Shown in pieces: positions 12,774 through 21,959 of a DNA stretch of 64,000 nucleotides. The position numbers and the translations under genes are program-made. The stretch is taken from positions 98,794 to 162,793 of the forward strand of contig NZ_JBEXDG010000020.1 of NCBI RefSeq assembly GCF_040605635.1, in the 5' to 3' direction. The DNA comes from Dactylosporangium sp040605635 (GTDB lineage Bacteria > Actinomycetota > Actinomycetes > Mycobacteriales > Micromonosporaceae). Positions within the stretch are counted from its first letter, which is position 1. Every line of letters begins with the position of its first letter. The notes beneath the pieces were generated by a model that had not been told where the DNA came from, did not search any database, and saw only the letters and a program-made list of their open reading frames with translations.

Positions 12774-13184
12774 TCAGCGTGTGAACAATGCCGCTGCGAA
12801 GACCGCGACGACCCACGTCCAGAGCAGGGTGAACCCGGCGTACCCGGCCCGGTGCAGCCGCGATCCGCGCCAGGTCGACGGCGGGAACGCGACGAACTGC
12901 GCGGCCCACCGCAGCCCCCAGAACACGCACTCGGCGCCGAGGACCGCCGCCGGGACCCGTCCGGGCGCGAGCAGGTCGGCGGCGAGCAGCAGCGGGGCGA
13001 GGCCGAGCAGGACACAGCTGACGCCGATGAAGAAGGTGTGGGTGTACAGCACGTGCCGGGTCAGCGGCCGCAGCGCCGCGAACTGGGGCCGCCAGCCCAG
13101 GATGCCGGGGAGTGCCACGTGGGCGACGCCGAGGGCGACGAGCACCGCCCCGACGAGGCGCAGCTGCAGGTCGATGGCGGTCAC
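12774..13184 (-). CDS. Small four-helix membrane protein, function unknown
   Basis: 136 aa with about four transmembrane segments: LVGAVLVALGVAHVALP, the segment after HVLYTHTFFIG, a middle segment around VLGAECVFWGLRW, and the C-terminal LLWTWVVAVFAAALF. Conserved-looking polar residues lie in THTFFIG and in AAQFVAFPPSTWRG. Its GTG (13184) forms a GTGA overlap with the stop of the methyltransferase gene. I do not recognise the family; its position suggests it helps a membrane-bound methyltransferase or lipid pathway. Confidence 0.75.
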   Translation of the reverse strand: MTAIDLQLRLVGAVLVALGVAHVALPGILGWRPQFAALRPLTRHVLYTHTFFIGVSCVLLGLAPLLLAADLLAPGRVPAAVLGAECVFWGLRWAAQFVAFPPSTWRGSRLHRAGYAGFTLLWTWVVAVFAAALFTR

Positions 13185-13873
13185 CGGCGGAACACCAGGG
13201 CCCTGATCAGGGGCGTCATCGTCGTCTCCGCCGCGAGGGTGAGCCGGGCGGCGCCGGCCTGCCGCAGCCATTCGCGGCGCGGGTAGAAGTGCCAGGCGCC
13301 GGGCCCGTACGCGGCGACGGTCACCGGGTCACGGCAGTGCTCGACGAGGACGAGGTGCCCGCCGGGGCGCAGGACCCGGGCGACCTCGGCGAACAGGGCC
13401 CGCCGCTGCGCGGGGACCCGCAGCTCGTGGGCGGCGAACGCGAGGAACACCGCGTCCTGCCCACCGGTCGCCGCCGGCAGCCGCCCCGGCTCGGCGGGGA
13501 CCGACCCGCGGGGTGGCGGGGTGAGCTTCCGGGCCCGGCGCACCGAGCCCTCGGTCATGACCCGCGGGTCGTAGCAGTCGAGGAGGGTCGCCTCGGCCGC
13601 CGGCAGGAGCCGCCGCAGCGTGCCGCTGATCTCGTCGAGGCCGGTGCTGACCACGGCGTACCGTCGCGGCGGAGGCAGCAGGTCGAGGGCCCACCGCCAG
13701 TCGTACAGGCGGCTGCGGTCGTACGCCCACCAGGTCGCGGCGAGGCTCACCGCGACACCGGCGGCGCCGGGGACGGCGAGGAGCCGCCACGGCCACGGCA
13801 GCGCGGCCACGACGACCAGGGCCACCGCCGTGACGAGGTACTTCGGCCAGTTGTAGCGGACCATCCTGATCAT
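13181..13873 (-). CDS. Membrane-anchored class I SAM-dependent methyltransferase
   Basis: 230 aa. Residues about 9-50 form one or two hydrophobic helices (YLVTAVALVVVAALPW and LAVPGAAGVAVSLAATWWA), followed by a Rossmann-like methyltransferase region: acidic strand end TLLDCYDP, then a post-motif block FAEVARVLRPGGHLVLVEHC. The usual glycine-rich motif I is poorly conserved (YAVVSTGLDEIS), so catalysis is not assured. ATG at 13873 with GGGAG 6 nt upstream; the ATG overlaps the stop of the DUF2071 gene. Coupling to the DUF3419 gene raises the possibility that it N-methylates a lipid head group, as BtaB does, but that is inference. Confidence 0.72.
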   Translation of the reverse strand: MIRMVRYNWPKYLVTAVALVVVAALPWPWRLLAVPGAAGVAVSLAATWWAYDRSRLYDWRWALDLLPPPRRYAVVSTGLDEISGTLRRLLPAAEATLLDCYDPRVMTEGSVRRARKLTPPPRGSVPAEPGRLPAATGGQDAVFLAFAAHELRVPAQRRALFAEVARVLRPGGHLVLVEHCRDPVTVAAYGPGAWHFYPRREWLRQAGAARLTLAAETTMTPLIRALVFRR

Positions 13874-14634
13874 CGGGCGCTCCCGTCGACGGCGCGGCGG
13901 ACCCCGCGGTGCCAGCCGTAGTCGATCCCCGCGACGTGGAACGCGTGCGCGAGGACCGGTGCCGTCCCGGCGAACGGGCCGCGCTCCAGGAACGTGCACC
14001 GGCTGACCTGGACCGCGACCGGCTCCGGCACCCACGTGCTGCGGTGCGCCTTCACCACGACGATCCCGTCGTCCTCGGCGTCGAAGGTGTAGGGCAGCGG
14101 CCCGGCGAACCTGCGGGCGGCGGCCGGGTCGGCGAACGGGGAGCCCGGCGGCAGCGGCGCGGGACGGGAGGCGAGGTCGGCGGTGACGGTCAGGTCGGCG
14201 CCGCCGTCGCGGCTGTCGACGGTCGCGGTGAGCCGGTCGCCGTCGACGGTGAGCCCGACCCGGCCCAGGTGGTAGCGGTACCTGGTGAGCAGGTTGCCCG
14301 CGGCGGCGAGGGCGGGACGATCGGTGTCGCTGCGCAGGATGTACAGGCCGCGCATGCTCTTCCCGGCCGGGGTCGGGAACGTGGTGAAGATCCGGTAGCC
14401 GGTGAGGACCGCGTCGATGCCGAGCGCCGGCGGCAGCGGTGACGGACGCAGGTGCCGCGTGGACACGATGCCGATCGCGACGAACCCGTGGCCCTCGTAC
14501 GTGTCGAGGGCCGGCCCGGGCGGCAGCAGCGGCGCGAGGACCGCCGGTGGCAGCGCGTACGTGAGGACGAGCGAGTGCCCGAAGGTGGTGCGCATCGGCA
14601 GCGGGTGCCGTCGCAGTGCCTGCAGCATGGTCAT
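13870..14634 (-). CDS. DUF2071 (YqjF-like) family protein
   Basis: 254 aa. Features of the acetoacetate-decarboxylase-like DUF2071 fold: an N-terminal block with VLTYALPPAVLAPLLPPG, GFVAIGIVSTRHLRPS, a middle block RGLYILRSDTDRP and a C-terminal strand-rich part (VVKAHRSTWVPEPVAVQ). No enzymatic role is established for the family. Both ends use ATGA overlaps (14634 with the DUF3419 stop, 13870 with the methyltransferase start), so it is firmly embedded in the TetR-headed operon. An open frame upstream is out-of-frame coding for DUF3419. Confidence 0.82.
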   Translation of the reverse strand: MTMLQALRRHPLPMRTTFGHSLVLTYALPPAVLAPLLPPGPALDTYEGHGFVAIGIVSTRHLRPSPLPPALGIDAVLTGYRIFTTFPTPAGKSMRGLYILRSDTDRPALAAAGNLLTRYRYHLGRVGLTVDGDRLTATVDSRDGGADLTVTADLASRPAPLPPGSPFADPAAARRFAGPLPYTFDAEDDGIVVVKAHRSTWVPEPVAVQVSRCTFLERGPFAGTAPVLAHAFHVAGIDYGWHRGVRRAVDGSAR

Positions 14635-15509
14635 GTCCCCGGGACGAGGGTGAGGGGGTGGAGGCGGACGACGGCGCCCCAGAGCGGGGACCGGTCCGGG
14701 AGCGGGTCGCCGGGCAGCGGCGGTGTGTCGCGGAACGTGCGCAGGACGACCGGTCCGCCCGGGCGGACGCCGTGGGCGAGCGCGGCGGCGAGAGCGCCGG
14801 CGAACTCGGGCGGCGGGCCGTCGAGGACGTTGGAGAGGGTGACGGCGTCGTACCAGCCGCGCGGCACCGACCTGAGGTGCTCGACGACGTCGGCGTGCAC
14901 CCATTCGATGCCCTCGACCGGGGTCTCGTCGGTGGAGCCGCCCAGCAGCAGGCGCCACGCCCATGGGTTGGTGGCGTTGGGGTGGCTCGTCAGGCCGGCC
15001 TCCAGGCGCCGGCGCAGGACGAGGTCCATCCTCGGCGGCAGGGCCCGCCACAGGTCGCGCCGGACCAGCCCGGCCGTGGCGAACGCGAGCCGCATCAGCG
15101 CCCTGAGCATGGGCCGGTCCAGGTGCGCCCGCCAGTGCGCGCGCTGGGCGTCGACGTCGGTCATGCGCAGGAACCTGGTCATCGCGGCGGGCCGCCAGCC
15201 GGGGACGAGCAGGCCGGCGGCGCGGCGGGCGACGGCCATGAGGCGCTCGGCGGTGCCGGTGACGGTGGGGGCGCCGGCGAGCCTGGCCTGCGCGTAGGCG
15301 AGCTGGGTGGCGCTGATGTCGACGGCGGTGACCCGGTGCCCGGCCCGGGCGAGCGCGGCGGCCGTGTCACCGGCGGACGCGATCGCCAGGACCCGCCCGG
15401 CCTGCGGGAACACGCTCAGCTCGGCGCCGGGGTCCTCGTACATGCGGCCGAACATGACCTGAGGCCCGCGCCCTACGGTCAGCCGCCCCCGCTGCCAGGG
15501 ATTACGCAT
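14631..15509 (-). CDS. DUF3419 protein, BtaA-like aminocarboxypropyl transferase candidate
   Basis: 292 aa. The N-terminal third matches what I know of BtaA/DUF3419: VMFGRMYEDPGAEL, then VLAIASAGDTAAALARAGH and VTAVDISATQLAYAQARLAG. Near the C-terminus, YDAVTLSNVLDG resembles the family's SLSN block. BtaA moves the 3-amino-3-carboxypropyl group of SAM onto diacylglycerol, the first step to betaine lipids. This protein is shorter than the roughly 400 aa I expect for proteobacterial BtaA. Its ATG overlaps the DoxX-like stop. Family membership is fairly secure; the substrate is not. Confidence 0.78.
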   Translation of the reverse strand: MRNPWQRGRLTVGRGPQVMFGRMYEDPGAELSVFPQAGRVLAIASAGDTAAALARAGHRVTAVDISATQLAYAQARLAGAPTVTGTAERLMAVARRAAGLLVPGWRPAAMTRFLRMTDVDAQRAHWRAHLDRPMLRALMRLAFATAGLVRRDLWRALPPRMDLVLRRRLEAGLTSHPNATNPWAWRLLLGGSTDETPVEGIEWVHADVVEHLRSVPRGWYDAVTLSNVLDGPPPEFAGALAAALAHGVRPGGPVVLRTFRDTPPLPGDPLPDRSPLWGAVVRLHPLTLVPGT

Positions 15510-15861
15510 TCGCGGGCCGGTCGGGTTTCGGGGGCAGGAGCCAGGCGAGGGCGAGGAGGGCGGCGTTGGCGGTCAGCATCCTGCCCGGGTCGGCGATGTG
15601 GTCGGCGGCGAGGAGCAGGCCGCCGGCGTTGAACGCGACCAGCAGGACCGTCTGCACCACGGCGGCGGCCCGGGCGTGCCGGCCCGTCAGCACCCAGACG
15701 GCCAGGGCGGTCTCGGCGACGCCGATGGCGGTGAGGGACAGCATCGGCACCTCGGCGACGATCTCCCGCTGGGCGGGGTCGCCGCCGAGGATCTTGCACC
15801 ACAGGCCCTCGTACAGCCACACCGCCGCGACCGCCGCCCGTGCGAACCGGACCGGGGTCAC
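15502..15861 (-). CDS. DoxX-like small membrane protein
   Basis: 119 aa with four predicted transmembrane helices. It carries the DoxX-like N-terminus with WLYEGLWCKILGG followed by a short loop, a helix with TAIGVAETALAVWVL, a third with VVQTVLLVAFNAGG, and a C-terminal LLALAWLLPP. The GTG at 15861 forms a GTGA overlap with the tetR stop; the 3' end overlaps the DUF3419 start by 8 nt. DoxX-like proteins often accompany redox or lipid genes, but no biochemical role can be assigned here. Confidence 0.82.
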   Translation of the reverse strand: MTPVRFARAAVAAVWLYEGLWCKILGGDPAQREIVAEVPMLSLTAIGVAETALAVWVLTGRHARAAAVVQTVLLVAFNAGGLLLAADHIADPGRMLTANAALLALAWLLPPKPDRPANA

Positions 15862-16484
15862 TTCGTGGCCTTCCTGAGCGTCGCCTTCAACGCGCGGCGC
15901 GCGACCGGGCCGAGGCCGTCGACGACCTCGACGAGGACGGCGAGCCGCTCCAGGGCGGCGATCGCGGCGGCCGCGCCGGAGGGGTCGACGCCGCCGAACA
16001 GCTCCAGGCCGATGAACGTCGACGCGACGATCCTGGCCAGGCCGGGCACGTCGATGATGTCGGCGACCGGCGACGTCGCGGTGATCCGGCGCAGCACCGC
16101 CTCGATCTCGGTGATCCACAGGTCGAGGCACACGGCGACGGCCGGGGCGAGCCGCTCGTCGGTCTGGGCGCCGGCGAGCAGCTGGGCCAGGATCGCGACG
16201 TTGCCCTCGGCCCGTTCGGTCAGCTCCAGCTGCCGGCCGACGTCGAGGAGCTCCCCGATGCTCGCCACCGCCGTGAACCGCTCGCGGTAGAGCGCGACCC
16301 GGCTCTCGGTCGCCTGCCGGCAGGCGACCGAGAGCAGCTGGTCCACGGATCCGAAGTGGTAGAAGACGAGCGCCTGGTTGACGCCGGCCGCCGTGGCGAT
16401 CGCCCGTGCGGACGCCCCGGCGAGGCCGTCGCTGCCCAGGACCTTGATCGCCCCGTCGACCAGGCGTTCCTTCGTGTCGGCCAC
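15858..16484 (-). CDS. TetR-family transcriptional regulator
   Basis: 208 aa. N-terminal HTH: TKERLVDGAIKVLG followed by ARAIATAAGVNQALVFYHFGSVDQLL, the typical TetR recognition helix; the rest is a helical ligand-binding domain. I use the GTG at 16484, preceded by a G-rich ribosome site (GGGGGTGG), because two operator-like palindromes occupy the DNA directly upstream and a longer reading frame would run through them. Overlaps the DoxX-like gene by GTGA. It probably represses itself and the eight genes behind it. Confidence 0.9.
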   Translation of the reverse strand: MADTKERLVDGAIKVLGSDGLAGASARAIATAAGVNQALVFYHFGSVDQLLSVACRQATESRVALYRERFTAVASIGELLDVGRQLELTERAEGNVAILAQLLAGAQTDERLAPAVAVCLDLWITEIEAVLRRITATSPVADIIDVPGLARIVASTFIGLELFGGVDPSGAAAAIAALERLAVLVEVVDGLGPVARRALKATLRKATK

Positions 16485-16500
16485 TGCCCACCCCCGTTCC

Positions 16501-16516
16501 TTGAGCAGTCGCTCAA
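16501..16516. promoter_or_regulatory. TetR operator candidate, perfect palindrome
   Basis: TTGAGCAGTCGCTCAA has perfect 6-bp arms (TTGAGC/GCTCAA) around 4 nt and sits 16 bp before the tetR start codon. TetR regulators that use the TTGAGC half-site are common, so autoregulation is likely. Confidence 0.65.
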
Positions 16517-16521
16517 CTGCC

Positions 16522-18792
<2,271 letters not shown>

Positions 18793-18856
18793 GACGATCA
18801 CGCCTTCCGCCTGGTGCGGCGGGGGCCCACGCACCCACGCATCCGTTTCATCGGAT

Positions 18857-18949
18857 GCGCTGAGTCGGAGCCTCTTGGCCGCCGGCGGAGGCGTGGGCTC
18901 CGTCGATCCGCGGCACGGGCAGGCGCGCTGCCGCCTCCACCATACCGCC
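18857..18949 (-). promoter_or_regulatory. Leader/promoter element A, upstream of the clpC-like gene
   Basis: On the minus strand, from 5' to 3': GGCGGTATGGT (includes TATGGT, a -10 candidate, 18944-18939), 12 nt, GCGCCTGCCCG, about 35 nt containing GCCCACGCC, then GGCCAAGAGGCTC followed by CGACTCAGCGC. The same blocks in the same order and near-identical spacing precede the neighbouring gene (element B). The last block ends about 64 nt before the ATG, so the mRNA would have a leader of about 140 nt. Confidence 0.6.
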
Positions 18950-19125
18950 CTCGCCCCCCTCCAGCGCAGCCCCCGCGGTGCGCCTGCGGCGCGCCTTCTG
19001 CGCGGCTTCTGCGCCGGCTTCTGCGGTGCGCCTGCGGGTGCGCCTGCGGCGCGGCTTTGAGCGCAGCTCTTTGAACGCTGTCTGCGAGCGCTGCCTCGGC
19101 GGAGGGCTGGAGCGCGGTTCCTGGG
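18950..19125. repeat. Low-complexity GC-rich spacer
   Basis: Upstream of element A up to the stop of the next gene. The 13-mer GGTGCGCCTGCGG occurs three times (18977, 19025, 19037) and CTTCTGCG recurs between copies. Open frames here are Arg/Ala-rich and do not look like genes. I see no conserved coding sequence or hairpin. Confidence 0.6.
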
Positions 19126-20112
19126 TCAGACCTGGAGCGCGGCGGCGTCGGACTCCTGGACCGGCAGGACGACGAGGTCCTCGGGGCGCATCGTGCGGGT
19201 GCGGCCCCGCGGGGCGTCGTCGAGCAGGACGTCGTACCCCAGCGGGGGGCCGGCCGCGCCCCACCGGGCTCCGACGATCGTGCCCTGCGTCAGGGTCCCC
19301 ACCGGCCTGATCCTCGTCCCCGGCGCATGCCCGTCGTCGGCGACGACCAGCAGCGCGTCGAGCACCTGCCGGGCGCCGTCCCAGGGTGCCCGCAGCACGT
19401 ACGGCTCCCCGTCCGCCCCCTCCACCGGCATCGTGAACCCGCGGCACACGAGCATCAGCCGGTCCGCGTCGTGCCGCACCGCGGGGCTGCCGTTGTCCTG
19501 CCCGTGCCGCAACGCCTCCTCGACCCGCCGCCACAGCCCGGCGACCCCGCCGTCCAGGACCCGCCGCGCGGCCCGGTCCAGCTCCGCGCACTCCATGTCG
19601 ACCGCGGTCTCCTCACCCAGCTCCGCCGTCCAGGCGAGGTCGAGCGCCGCCGGCATGAGCCCCGGCGCTTCCCGCACGACCACGAGATACAGCATCGCGA
19701 TGAGGTCCTCGACGCCGTCACCCGCATAGCACGCACCCGCCGGCCCCTCACCCGCCGGGAACCGCTCCACCAGGTGCGCGGCCCGTCCTCCCGCCGGCCG
19801 CGCCGCCCGCCGCGTGTCGTGCAGCTTCACCGGCCCGGGCCGGCACTCCCGCCCCTGCACGGTCCACCTCCCGGGGACCCCGGCCGGATACACGGTCCTG
19901 CCGAGGCTCGCCAGGCTCTCACCCGGCCCGACCCCGGCCCCGGCGAGCAGCCGCGCGGCCACCGAATACGCGACCCCGGCCTGCGCCGCGTGCGCCCTGA
20001 TCGCCCGCCGCCGCTTCCGGTCCCGCCGCCCTCGCCCACGTTCACCCGCCCCGCCTGGCTCCGGTTCCGTGGCGTCCGGCCCGGGGGTGGGGTTGTCCGC
20101 TTCGTCTGCCAT
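19126..20112 (-). CDS. Actinobacterial protein of unknown function, co-controlled with the ClpC paralogue
   Basis: 328 aa, soluble. After an acidic, Pro/Gly-rich start comes a basic run and a helix (RRAIRAHAAQAGVAYSVAAR) of a type I remember from many hypothetical actinomycete proteins. The middle (about 110-235) is helical and acidic (DLIAMLYLVVVREAPGLMP, AELDRAARRVLDGG). The C-terminus (about 275-328) is a beta-rich module with GTRIRPVGTLTQGTIVGARWG and EDLVVLPVQE, resembling a small SH3-like barrel. The ATG at 20112 has GGAGG 7 nt upstream. It shares leader element B with the ClpC paralogue, so substrate or adaptor roles are plausible but unproven. Confidence 0.75.
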   Translation of the reverse strand: MADEADNPTPGPDATEPEPGGAGERGRGRRDRKRRRAIRAHAAQAGVAYSVAARLLAGAGVGPGESLASLGRTVYPAGVPGRWTVQGRECRPGPVKLHDTRRAARPAGGRAAHLVERFPAGEGPAGACYAGDGVEDLIAMLYLVVVREAPGLMPAALDLAWTAELGEETAVDMECAELDRAARRVLDGGVAGLWRRVEEALRHGQDNGSPAVRHDADRLMLVCRGFTMPVEGADGEPYVLRAPWDGARQVLDALLVVADDGHAPGTRIRPVGTLTQGTIVGARWGAAGPPLGYDVLLDDAPRGRTRTMRPEDLVVLPVQESDAAALQV

Positions 20113-20185
20113 CACGAGACCTCCGGCGTCGACCCACGCTCGCACCGATCGGACGGCGGATCTCCGCCGGGCAGCCTGCACCACC

Positions 20186-20281
20186 GCGCTGAGTCTGAGC
20201 CTCTTGGCCTCGGGGCACGGCCGGCGTGGGCAGCCGTGTCGGGGCTCGGGCAGGCGCACCGCCCACCCTGACCATACCGCC
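20186..20281 (-). promoter_or_regulatory. Leader/promoter element B, copy of element A
   Basis: Minus-strand order: GGCGGTATGGT (20281-20271), 13 nt, GCGCCTGCCCG, about 37 nt with GCCCACGCC, then GGCCAAGAGGCTC and AGACTCAGCGC. The final 24 bp differ from element A at a single position. It ends about 73 nt before the ATG of the 328-aa gene. Confidence 0.6.
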
Positions 20282-20341
20282 GCACCCCCACCCGTCGCCC
20301 CCGCAGCCGTTCGCCGACAGCGGACTGAGCGACCCGCCACA

Positions 20342-20385
20342 ACCCGGTGGATCCCTGTGGTCAGGGCAACAGGGATCCACCGGGT
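20342..20385. terminator. Perfect 17-bp-arm hairpin downstream of the NicO gene
   Basis: ACCCGGTGGATCCCTGT and its exact reverse complement flank a 10-nt loop. It lies 162 nt past the stop of the nicO-like gene and upstream of element B. No T-tract follows on either strand. A transcription barrier is the simplest reading; a mobile palindromic repeat is possible. Confidence 0.55.
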
Positions 20386-20546
20386 AGTCGGCACTGCGGG
20401 CCGCAGCGCGTCGGGAGGGCGCGCCAGCCGGCGCGGCGGAGGAAGACGGCGGCCGCGGCGGCGCTCTGGCACCCGTCGAGGGTGAGGGTGCCCCGGCCGG
20501 GTGCGCCAGCACGGATCCGTGCCTGTGGACAACCGGCCGGGGGACT

Positions 20547-21959
20547 TCAGAGGGTGACGAGGGAGCGGACCGCGAGGGCCGAGCCGACGAGGAGGACCAG
20601 GGCGGCGGTGCCGGTGGGGGCGAGCCCGGTGAGGCGGTCGCTGAGGCGCAGGCGGGCGGGCCACCTGTCGCGGACCCGGATGAGCAGCAGGCCGGCGGCG
20701 GTGAGGGTGGCGGCCATGCCGATGCCGTACGCGAGGACGAGCAGCACCCCGAACCACGTCCTTCCGAGCGCGACGGCACCGAGGAGCACGACGAGGGCGG
20801 ACGGGCTGGGCACCAGACCGCCGGCGACGCCCATCCCGACCACCGCGAGCCGGCTCGGCCGCTCCGTCCCGCCCCCGTGCTCATGCCCGTGCTCATGCCC
20901 GTGGTCATGGTCATGGTCGTGTGAATGGCCGTGTTCATGATGGGAGTGGGAGTGCGGGCCGTGGGTGTGGGAGCCCGTGCCGTGGGGGGCGCCCCGGCGG
21001 GACAGGAGCATGGCCAGGCCGATCGCCGCGACCAGTGCGCCGCTCGTCACCCCGAGCCACCCCAGCACCGTCTCCCCGGCGAGCCCGGCGAGGCTCGTCA
21101 GCAGCAGGCCCAGCAGCAGGACGCCGCCGGTGTGGGTGAGGGTGACGGTGGCGCCGACCGCGAGCGCGTCGCGGGGCCGGCCGGCCCGGCCGGCGAGGTA
21201 CGCGGCCATCACCGTCTTCCCGTGCCCCGGCAGCGCGGCGTGCGCGGCGCCGAGGGTCAGGGCGAGCAGGACGGCGAGGAACCCGACCCACGGCGTCAGC
21301 TCCCGTTGCGCGACCCACCCGCGCAGCGTCAGCTCCGCTCTCCCCGCCCAGCCCGGCAGCACCGACGGCGGCGGCGGAGCGGACGACAGGGCGGGACCGG
21401 CCGTGCCGCCGCCCGGCGCGACGTGCAGCGTCGCCGTGCGCACCGACGGCGGCGAGCTGAGCAGGTCGTCCGGGTACGAACGGAGCCCGTCGGAGGCCGA
21501 GGCGACCGGCAGCGGCGAGTCCACGAGGTGCACACCCGACGCCGCGGCGGTCAGCTCGTGCCAGCCGATGCGGTCGGCGAGGAAGTCGTTGGTGACCTCC
21601 ACAGTGGACGAACCCACGACGGCGGCGGCGGACAGCGAGCATTCCAGGCGGCTGGTGCGCAGGCCCGCCGCGCCGGGGGAGTAGGCGAACGACGAACGGT
21701 CGATCGTCCAGCTGAGCGGGCGGCCGTCGACGGTGACCCGGAAGGCGGGCGCCACCGCCGTGCACGAGGGCGCGGACTGCAGCGTGGGAAGCTCGGCGAG
21801 ATCCGCGACGTAGTCGACCGTGACCCGGTCGGGAGCGAGAGTCAGCGCGCCGAGCTGGTTGACGGAGAAGTTGCCGAGCGGGTGCGCGGAAGCGCCGGAG
21901 GGCCACAGGAACACGCCGGCCACGGCGGCGCAGCAGACGAGCAGCAAGCCACGCATCAT
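20547..21959 (-). CDS. NicO-family nickel/cobalt transporter with extracytoplasmic domain
   Basis: 470 aa. A signal-type N-terminus (MRGLLLVCCAAVAGVFLWPSG) ends before ASAHPLGNF; an extracytoplasmic beta-rich domain covers about 27-215; then six or seven membrane helices. The family motif appears in AAHAALPGHGKTVMAAYL, and a His-rich cytoplasmic loop of about 40 residues (HTHGPHSHSHHEHGHSHDHD) follows the third helix, as in NicO/RcnA metal permeases. It probably moves Ni2+ or Co2+; direction is not decided by sequence. Its start overlaps the stop of the TPR gene by ATGA. Downstream 20386-20546 shows no further feature. Confidence 0.85.
   Translation of the reverse strand: MMRGLLLVCCAAVAGVFLWPSGASAHPLGNFSVNQLGALTLAPDRVTVDYVADLAELPTLQSAPSCTAVAPAFRVTVDGRPLSWTIDRSSFAYSPGAAGLRTSRLECSLSAAAVVGSSTVEVTNDFLADRIGWHELTAAASGVHLVDSPLPVASASDGLRSYPDDLLSSPPSVRTATLHVAPGGGTAGPALSSAPPPPSVLPGWAGRAELTLRGWVAQRELTPWVGFLAVLLALTLGAAHAALPGHGKTVMAAYLAGRAGRPRDALAVGATVTLTHTGGVLLLGLLLTSLAGLAGETVLGWLGVTSGALVAAIGLAMLLSRRGAPHGTGSHTHGPHSHSHHEHGHSHDHDHDHGHEHGHEHGGGTERPSRLAVVGMGVAGGLVPSPSALVVLLGAVALGRTWFGVLLVLAYGIGMAATLTAAGLLLIRVRDRWPARLRLSDRLTGLAPTGTAALVLLVGSALAVRSLVTL

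Noticed and set aside
13870..15051. A 393-codon version of the DUF2071 gene starting at 15051
   Set aside because: The extra N-terminus is low-complexity Arg/Pro sequence lying over DUF3419 coding DNA; the ATGA overlap at 14634 fits better.
18857..18880. The shared leader block as an HspR-type HAIR element (CTTGAGT-N7-ACTCAAG)
   Set aside because: Only part of one half-site matches and the other arm is wrong; the block is conserved but not HAIR.
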